NCBI RefSeq assembly: GCF_018998565.1
Contig: NZ_JAHNZO010000016.1
Span: 108,308-172,307, forward strand
DNA from: Paenibacillus oleatilyticus
GTDB taxonomy: Bacteria > Bacillota > Bacilli > Paenibacillales > NBRC-103111
Length of the DNA: 64,000 nucleotides
Direction of reading: 5' to 3'
Each line of letters opens with the position of its first letter. The stretch's first letter is position 1. A program made the position numbers and the translations under genes. Below the pieces are notes generated by a model, which had not been told where the DNA came from, searched no databases, and worked only from the letters and a program-made list of their open reading frames with translations. Below are positions 59,301 to 64,000 of the stretch, in pieces.

Positions 59301-59486
59301 GATTCACTCTCCCGAAATAAAGTCTATCGACGCTTTAACCATGAAACTAACTCATTTTAACAGTATACGTCTTTCCGCTATGATCTTACATAATTTAAGA
59401 ATTTTTATAACTTTTTTCTAGTAATACATTGGAGAAACTTGCACTAGCTTCTGGTAGCAAATACCGCCTCATGGGGGATAACTTAC

Positions 59487-59520
59487 AGAAGCCAGCCCCG
59501 ACACAGCGGAACTGGCTTCT
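59487..59520 (-). terminator. Hairpin after LysR gene
   Basis: AGAAGCCAG (59487-59495) pairs with CTGGCTTCT (59512-59520). T-run weak. Confidence 0.55.
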
Positions 59521-59528
59521 AAACTCCT

Positions 59529-60440
59529 TCACCCTAACGAGCGGCTGGTACGATCCTCTACACTTTGAATAAAAGATTGCAGGACTTCCATGAACAATCT
59601 TGCCGCCTGTCCCAAAAATTTGTCCTTGCGATAAATGATACAAATGTCTTGACTCGGGGTAGGATGCTGCAGGGTAACGGCGGTGATGTTCTCACGATTT
59701 AAATAATCCAATAGCATTCGTGGTAAAATACAGGCCCCAATCCCTTGCTCTACCAGCAACAGCAGCGACGATAACGTCGAGGTCACGATCGGATTGTCCA
59801 GCACTACCCCTTTCTCCTGGCAATGATATTGAATTAATTTTGTAATCTGGTGTTCGGGACCGAACATGACCAGCTTCAATTGCTGAATTTGTTCGAACGG
59901 GATCGCCTTCGACTTCGCCAGAGGGTGATCCGATCGGATGGCCAAGGCAAATTCCTCGTGAAAAAGCGGTTCGATGACAATACGCTCGTCGGGGTTCTCA
60001 GGTACCGTCGTAACGCCAAGATCCCGCGTGCCTGCGACAACCTCCTTATACACTTCCGTCGATTCCGTCACGGTAAGTGAAAGTTTGGGGTAGGAGCGAT
60101 GGAAATCGACCAGTAACGCATCAAACAGCAAATCCCCATCGCCGGGAAGTATCCCGATATCCAGCCTGCCGCCTTCCATCTTTTTCAGATCCGAGATCGC
60201 CCTCTGAATATAATCCATCCGTTCAAAGATCAGCTGACTTTGCTCCAAAAGGATTTGGCCTGCTTCGGTTAACGCGATCCGTTTTCCGATGCGGTCGAAT
60301 AGAGGAAGCCCCAGCTCGTTCTCCAAAAACTTGATCTGCTGGCTAAGATTTGACTGCGTGGTGCAGAGAGACTCGGCTGCTTTGGAGAAATGCATCTCCT
60401 TACATATGGCGGCAAAGTATTGAAGCTGTCTGAATTCCAT
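59529..60440 (-). CDS. LysR-family regulator
   Basis: A 303-residue LysR protein. HTH: MEFRQLQYFAAICKEMHFSK and CTTQSNLSQQIKFLENELGLPLFDRIGKRIALTEAG span about 1-65; the effector domain from about 90 includes GRLDIGILPGDGDLLFD. It resembles CynR/YybE-type members. The ATG at 60440 follows GAAGGAG by nine bases. It is divergent from the DinB gene with 180 bases between and may control it. Confidence 0.92.
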   Translation of the reverse strand: MEFRQLQYFAAICKEMHFSKAAESLCTTQSNLSQQIKFLENELGLPLFDRIGKRIALTEAGQILLEQSQLIFERMDYIQRAISDLKKMEGGRLDIGILPGDGDLLFDALLVDFHRSYPKLSLTVTESTEVYKEVVAGTRDLGVTTVPENPDERIVIEPLFHEEFALAIRSDHPLAKSKAIPFEQIQQLKLVMFGPEHQITKLIQYHCQEKGVVLDNPIVTSTLSSLLLLVEQGIGACILPRMLLDYLNRENITAVTLQHPTPSQDICIIYRKDKFLGQAARLFMEVLQSFIQSVEDRTSRSLG

Positions 60441-60620
60441 TCTTCCGCAACTCCTTCGTAAAAATCATCGTTTGCGCATCAAAAACATCGTCCAGGCCGG
60501 TCATTAGTTATAGTGATCATTTTCATCGGAATTACGTGATTGTTGCATCATCGATGAAAAGCTACACTTGGATTATGAAAGCGAACCACATCAACCATAC
60601 ATTGAGGAGGCACTTAAATC

Positions 60621-61085
60621 ATGACTCAATCGATTATTCACACAAGTCAAGTTCTGCGTCAAGTCGTCATCGGGCAGGTTCAAGGAATTTCGGAGGCGCA
60701 ATTCGACGTCCAACCGGTAGGCTTCAATAACACCATCCGCTGGAATGTTGGTCACATGATCTATTGGATGGATAAGTACTCTACCCTCAGCTTCGGCTCA
60801 CCGTCCGCTATTCCTGGACATTACGAGACGCTGTTTGGCTCGGGAACCAAGCCTTCGGATTGGACCATGACACCTCCATCTAAGGATGAACTGATCCAAG
60901 GGTTAACAGCGCAGCTTTCCCGCTTCTCAGAGCTGACGCCCGAAATGCTGGATAATGCGCTTGAAGCACCGTTTGTGATGGGGCCGTTTCAATTCAATAC
61001 TGCCGGCGAATTATTCAACTTTGCGCTCATTCATGAAGCCATTCACCTTGGCACAATAACAAGCCAGCTCAAAACGATCCAATGA
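60621..61085 (+). CDS. DinB-family metal-binding protein
   Basis: A 154-residue four-helix DinB protein. The three metal-binding histidines are visible: one near residue 45 (NVGHMIYW) and two near 138-142 (LIHEAIHLGTI). Relatives include bacillithiol-S-transferases and stress-induced proteins. ATG at 60621 follows TTGAGGAGG. It is probably cytoplasmic; substrate unknown. Confidence 0.88.
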   Translation: MTQSIIHTSQVLRQVVIGQVQGISEAQFDVQPVGFNNTIRWNVGHMIYWMDKYSTLSFGSPSAIPGHYETLFGSGTKPSDWTMTPPSKDELIQGLTAQLSRFSELTPEMLDNALEAPFVMGPFQFNTAGELFNFALIHEAIHLGTITSQLKTIQ

Positions 61086-61114
61086 AACTTGGCAGATCCG
61101 ATCTTCGCCCATAC

Positions 61115-61142
61115 AAAAAACGCAGCCCATATCGGCTGCGTT
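61115..61142 (-). terminator. Hairpin at the left flank of repeat copy C
   Basis: CGCAGCC (61121-61127) and GGCTGCG (61134-61140); six T follow on the minus strand. AACGCAGCCC occurs again at 61360, so the hairpin arm is repeated on the other side of the element. Confidence 0.75.
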
Positions 61143-61146
61143 GAGC

Positions 61147-61354
61147 TTGTTGAGAAAGTGGTTACTGAAGATAATAGTGGCGTACGAGGGGTGGGGTATC
61201 TACTTCCGGTCGCTCTTGTCTGCAGGAAATTTTTATTGGAAGCCGCTTGACAGCGGACATTTCCCGCAGACAAAGGCGAACGCTATCGCTCCTCCAGTAG
61301 ATCCCCCACCTCCGTATGTATCTCTACTTTTTGTTTAAACCACTTTTTCAACAC
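61147..61354. repeat. Structured palindromic element, copy C
   Basis: A 208-bp element, inverted relative to copy A and roughly three-quarters identical to it by eye. The ends TTGTTGAGAAAGTGGTT and AACCACTTTTTCAACAC pair, and with flanking GGCTGCGTT/AACGCAGCC extend the inverted repeat to about 30 bp. GGGGTGGGGTATCTACT and AGTAGATCCCCCACC form an inner stem. It lies between the DinB gene and a TetR fragment. Confidence 0.85.
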
Positions 61355-61573
61355 TCTGAACGCAGCCCTTATCAGTGAATCTCAATGATCCGCGCCGCCT
61401 CTTGCTTTTCCGCCACATTACAGGAACCGGTGCAAGCAAGAAAGAATCCACTTGGGCCGTCCAGGCCACTTTTATTCGATCGTCCCTTATTCAACTCCAC
61501 CTGCGGGAATTGTCACCATCGGATACTCCGCATAACTATGCCGTTCGTGTGACACCCGTTTTCCTCACGTTCC

Positions 61574-61957
61574 TCATCCGCCGGTAAACCTTCTCACGTA
61601 ATCTTCGCAAATGAACCGGTTATCTTCGCCATTGGCTGGCGGAATGTTCGCTACTCTAAAAAAGCTTAGACCTACGACCATCGCTAACAGCCCATAAGCG
61701 GCGCTTCGGGAATCTTCTACAGACATTTGCCCCTTCATGTTGCCGTAATCAAAAATCTTGGCAATGCCATGAAGATCAGCCATATAGCTCTTGGATACGA
61801 CTTCCTGCAAATTGCGATCCAGCACGGCTTTGGAGAAAAACTGCAGAAAGAGCCTTGCTTGATCCTCGTACGGGATGAACATCTTTTCAATGCCATCCAA
61901 CTGCGAAACGTTAATCTTCTTTTCCGCAGCCTCACCATATGGAGGAACTTTTGACAT
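61574..61957 (-). pseudogene. TetR-family regulator C-terminal fragment
   Basis: About 127 codons resembling the ligand-binding half of a TetR protein (LFLQFFSKAVLDRNLQEVVSK; SAAYGLLAMVVGLSFFRVA). The N-terminal HTH of about 60 residues is missing, an in-frame TAA lies 12 bases upstream, and no HTH is found in other frames before the next gene. It is likely a 5'-truncated remnant, although a short helical protein starting at ATG 61957 is possible. Confidence 0.55.
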
Positions 61958-62047
61958 CTTGCTGTTTTACTCCATATCCGTATCTCCCGCAAAAAACTTG
62001 TGATATATTCATAAAAAATTGATCAAAAAAGGAGATGCGGATACATT

Positions 62048-62671
62048 ATGCATACGGTAATCGAACCCAAAATTCTTTACTTTGGCACCTCTGTCGTGCT
62101 TATAAGTACGATCAACGAAGACGGCACGCCCAATTTGGCTCCTATGTCCTCTGCCTGGTGGCTCAATCAATCGTGTATGCTCGGTTTAAGCAGCAAGTCT
62201 CAGACCGTTCAGAATTTGATCCGCGAACGCGAGTGTGTACTGAATCTCCCGTCCATTGACTTGATTCCCGCGATTGATCGGCTGACCTTGTTAACGGGTC
62301 GAAATCCGGTACCCGAATCCAAAGCCATGAGGGGCTATCAGCATGAAGCGGATAAATTCGGTATTGCCGGGCTGACCCCGCTTCCGGCACAGCTTGTTCA
62401 AGCGCCGCGCGTCAAAGAATGCCCCGTCCATCTGGAAGCCCAGTTGGTGAAGCTGCATCCGTTCGAAGAACCAAGCTCCCTTGTCGCTATTGAAGTACGC
62501 ATCGAAAAAGTTCATATCGAAGAAGATCTTCTAATGGACGCAAACTCCAATTATATCGATCCTTCAAAATGGAATCCGATGATTATGAATTTCTGCGAAT
62601 ATTTCGGCCTTAGCGAGCAACTGTCTGCTTCAAAGCTAGCGCCCGTTTTCGGACCGGGTTCTGTAAAATAA
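62048..62671 (+). CDS. Flavin reductase-like split-barrel protein
   Basis: A 207-residue FMN-binding protein of the flavin reductase family. VVLISTINEDGTPNLAPMSS is the conserved FMN-loop stretch and a long C-terminal segment follows, as in DIM6/NTAB flavoproteins. It may reduce flavin or bind it for an oxidoreductase. ATG at 62048; AAGGAG lies about 13 bases upstream. It is divergent from the TetR fragment. Confidence 0.85.
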   Translation: MHTVIEPKILYFGTSVVLISTINEDGTPNLAPMSSAWWLNQSCMLGLSSKSQTVQNLIRERECVLNLPSIDLIPAIDRLTLLTGRNPVPESKAMRGYQHEADKFGIAGLTPLPAQLVQAPRVKECPVHLEAQLVKLHPFEEPSSLVAIEVRIEKVHIEEDLLMDANSNYIDPSKWNPMIMNFCEYFGLSEQLSASKLAPVFGPGSVK

Positions 62672-62678
62672 ATACCGA

Positions 62679-62700
62679 AAAAGAGGAGCCCCGAAGCTCC
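62679..62700 (-). terminator. Terminator of the cupin gene
   Basis: GGAGC, loop TTCGGG, GCTCC on the minus strand, then TCTTTTTC; short stem. Confidence 0.6.
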
Positions 62701-62760
62701 CATTTCACTCTCTACGTCATTCACCATGCAGATGGATGAAATCGGGGTGGTGAACGCCTC

Positions 62761-63393
62761 CTAATAAAGCCTGGAATGAGGAGTCATTGCCATTGCTTTT
62801 GTTGCTTGAACTGTCCCGTATGGATGATGAGGCGGCGCATAGATCACGTAAATTTTGAGCGGTTTATTCCCGGTATTGATCACATTATGCCACTTTCCGG
62901 CAGGAATCATAATTGCGTATCCATCATAGGCTTTTTCTTGAAAATTTAATCTATCCTTGGTATCGCCCATTTGAACAAGTCCTTGGCCTTCTTCAATTCG
63001 TATGAATTGATCGGTATGTGGATGAACTTCTAAGCCGATGTCATCTCGAACATTGATACTCATTACGGTCACTTGAAAGTGTCTCCCTGTCCATATTGCG
63101 GTTCGGTAAGTATTGTTTTGTTTTGTAACCTTATCAATATTAACTACATATGGTTTTGCTCCATGATCCTTTACTACCCGCTCATCTAAAGACTCAAATC
63201 GTGGAGCATTATCAATGGCAACAGGATAAGAGTGTAAAAATACATTTTGATTTAAAGGATATTGATTTTGCTGATTTCCAGACCTATAGCTTGGATAATA
63301 AACGGGTATATTCATACCAGGGCAGTAAGGATATGAGTACAATGGATTAAAATACGATTTCGGCAGATGATGCACTTCTGTCATTCCCTCCAT
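62761..63393 (-). CDS. Cupin-domain protein with Tyr/Pro-rich N-terminus
   Basis: A 210-residue protein. Residues 1-60 are Tyr/Pro/Asn-rich and probably disordered; residues 95-195 form a cupin barrel with HPHTDQFIRIEEGQG and PAGKWHNVINTG metal-ligand motifs. The N-terminal style recalls spore-coat or surface-associated cupins of Bacillus, which is an inference. Start is uncertain: ATG at 63393 has no site, ATG at 63384 lies one base after GGAGGG, and GTG at 63375 is better spaced. Confidence 0.75.
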   Translation of the reverse strand: MEGMTEVHHLPKSYFNPLYSYPYCPGMNIPVYYPSYRSGNQQNQYPLNQNVFLHSYPVAIDNAPRFESLDERVVKDHGAKPYVVNIDKVTKQNNTYRTAIWTGRHFQVTVMSINVRDDIGLEVHPHTDQFIRIEEGQGLVQMGDTKDRLNFQEKAYDGYAIMIPAGKWHNVINTGNKPLKIYVIYAPPHHPYGTVQATKAMAMTPHSRLY

Positions 63394-63470
63394 ATTTTTA
63401 TAATGTCATCATATGCCTATATTTATAAAACGTACCTTCACAAAACCCTCCTCTTACGGCAAGCGTTAAC

Positions 63471-63518
63471 TCTGAGATTCTTTCGTTGCGCCTTGGTCAC
63501 GCAAGCGTACAAACTAAG
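63471..63518 (+). pseudogene. Scrap resembling the end of a tyrosine integrase
   Basis: About 15 codons reading EILSLRLGHASVQTK resemble the LGHxSxxT box of phage-type integrases (xxRLGHASVQTTLDTY). Upstream and downstream codons are not integrase-like. Being beside a tRNA fragment, it may be the remains of an integrase gene. The match is short and could be chance. Confidence 0.3.
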
Positions 63519-63555
63519 GCACCAATAAAGGCACCAATCTGTTTTTGGCACCAAT
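63518..63555 (+). repeat. Three GGCACCAAT repeats
   Basis: GGCACCAAT at 63518, 63530 and 63547. Repeats of this size next to an attachment-like tRNA fragment could be recombinase arm sites. Confidence 0.45.
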
Positions 63556-63575
63556 TTTCATTTATGCAAAAATGA

Positions 63576-63603
63576 CAAAAACCCTTGATTCCTCAAGGGT
63601 TTT
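63576..63603 (-). terminator. Terminator downstream of tRNA fragment
   Basis: CCCTTGA, loop GGAA (minus), TCAAGGG, with AAAA/TTTT flanks on both sides. It lies six bases from the tRNA 3' end. Confidence 0.8.
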
Positions 63604-63609
63604 CGAGTA

Positions 63610-63669
63610 GGGAGCCTAGGGGGATCGAAACCCCTGACCTCATCGCTGCCAGCGATGCGCTCTCCCAGC
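63610..63669 (-). pseudogene. tRNA-Ala(GGC) 3' fragment (attachment-site scar)
   Basis: Minus strand: GCTGGGAGAGCG, anticodon arm CATCG-CTGGCAG-CGATG (anticodon GGC), AGGTC, T arm AGGGG-TTTCGATC-CCCCT with one extra loop base, then AGGCTCCC. The 5' acceptor strand GGGAGCC and start of the D arm are absent upstream. It is therefore not a complete tRNA. Such 3' pieces remain where islands integrate into tRNA genes. Confidence 0.7.
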
Positions 63670-63949
63670 ACTGGGTATTTCACTACCATAGATATGAACC
63701 TACCCAAAAAGTTAGATCTGGCTCATCGAAAGTTGATCATGAAATGAAAGAGAAACACTAATAGTGTTATAATACCCACAATATTCCTGCCCATGCGGCA
63801 CCAGTATATAGAACAAATTAAATATGTCTAACCGATCAAATAAAATTAAATGCGTTCGCAAAAGCATCAAGGTCATCAATGATAAACAGATCACTACTCC
63901 AATTACCTGGCCACACAGCATACTGAACTGTAACCTCATTTATGGACAG
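63670..63949. other. AT-rich interval with no supported gene
   Basis: One 75-codon minus-strand frame (63712-63939) encodes a hydrophobic peptide but lacks a ribosome binding site. The DNA is clearly more AT-rich than the window average and may belong to an island that continues past the edge. Confidence 0.4.
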
Positions 63950-64000
63950 TGTTGAAAAACGGTATTGAAGCCTTAAGCAGCTAGGAGATGACTTCTGAAT
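63950..64000. repeat. Possible start of a fourth palindromic element
   Basis: CAGTGTTGAAAAACGG resembles the CAGAGTGTTGAAAAAGTGG end of copy C. The window ends before the rest can be judged. Confidence 0.3.

Noticed and set aside
59395..59643. 82-codon minus-strand frame after the LysR gene
   Set aside because: Overlaps the 3' part of LysR out of frame, with no start signal.
63610..63669. A functional tRNA-Ala gene
   Set aside because: The 5' acceptor strand and part of the D arm are missing, and the T loop has an extra base.
63712..63939. 75-aa hydrophobic minus-strand frame
   Set aside because: Could be a small membrane protein, but there is no ribosome binding site and no homology I recognise.

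Overview
The window looks like chromosome of a spore-forming, low-to-middle GC Firmicute, most likely Paenibacillus or a close relative in Paenibacillaceae. Pointers are an alpha/beta-type small acid-soluble spore protein, strong Bacillus-type ribosome binding sites (AAGGAGG) with many TTG starts, sigma-A promoters of the TTGACA-17-TATAAT kind, a leucine T-box, a c-di-AMP (ydaO) riboswitch, a Zur box, a CIRCE element and LexA-type boxes. Most genes are single-copy metabolic, transport and regulatory genes in short operons.

Layout. 1-3.5 kb: a minus-strand anaerobic operon (hemerythrin, 46-aa zinc ribbon, adhE, then a gene cut by the window edge) with an Fnr-type site at about -41.5. 3.8-5.6 kb: spore protein, a radical SAM protein behind two LexA-like boxes, and a secreted membrane protein. 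6.1-9.7 kb: a three-gene exopolysaccharide-type operon (processive GT2 synthase, acyltransferase, GH18). 10.8-13.6 kb: three sugar-acid/lactone genes. 14.7-17.1 kb: FetAB-like exporter and a CDF metal efflux pump. 17.3-23.6 kb: a metal/cofactor region with a cobalamin riboswitch and ferredoxin, Zur-controlled yciC and rpmG, and an iron/heme-type ABC importer ending in a ferrochelatase-family gene. 24.2-25.2 kb: c-di-AMP riboswitch and a LysM-CAP secreted protein. 25.3-28.5 kb: small genes and an ArsR-SRPBCC-DoxX operon. 28.9-33.3 kb: htpG with CIRCE, a YbaK deacylase, and leuA behind a Leu T-box. 33.3-46 kb: many regulator-plus-transporter pairs (Rrf2, LysR, HxlR, MarR). 46.2-49.1 kb: a likely antibiotic-response locus (MFS pump, FusB-family protein with a leader-peptide attenuator, nucleotidyltransferase). 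49-54 kb: a decayed oxidoreductase, a MalT-like LuxR regulator, class I aldolase and a DJ-1 protein. 54.3-59.3 kb: an AT-rich accessory segment with mazEF and a two-gene candidate defence module (Mrr-like nuclease fused to a STAND NTPase, plus an unknown partner). 59.5-63.4 kb: assorted small genes. 63.4-64 kb: a decayed tRNA-Ala 3' fragment next to a scrap resembling a tyrosine integrase, i.e. an integration scar.

Three copies of a roughly 200-bp palindromic element (9755, 28620, 61147) sit just downstream of genes. They share ends and fold but differ in stem sequence in a compensatory way, which suggests a mobile or RNA element under structural selection. A possible fourth copy starts at the right edge.

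The best candidates for undescribed biology are the STAND-nuclease pair, the structured repeat family, the fusB leader attenuator, the LexA-controlled radical SAM gene and the GT2-acyltransferase-GH18 operon. No complete transposon, rRNA gene or CRISPR array was seen.
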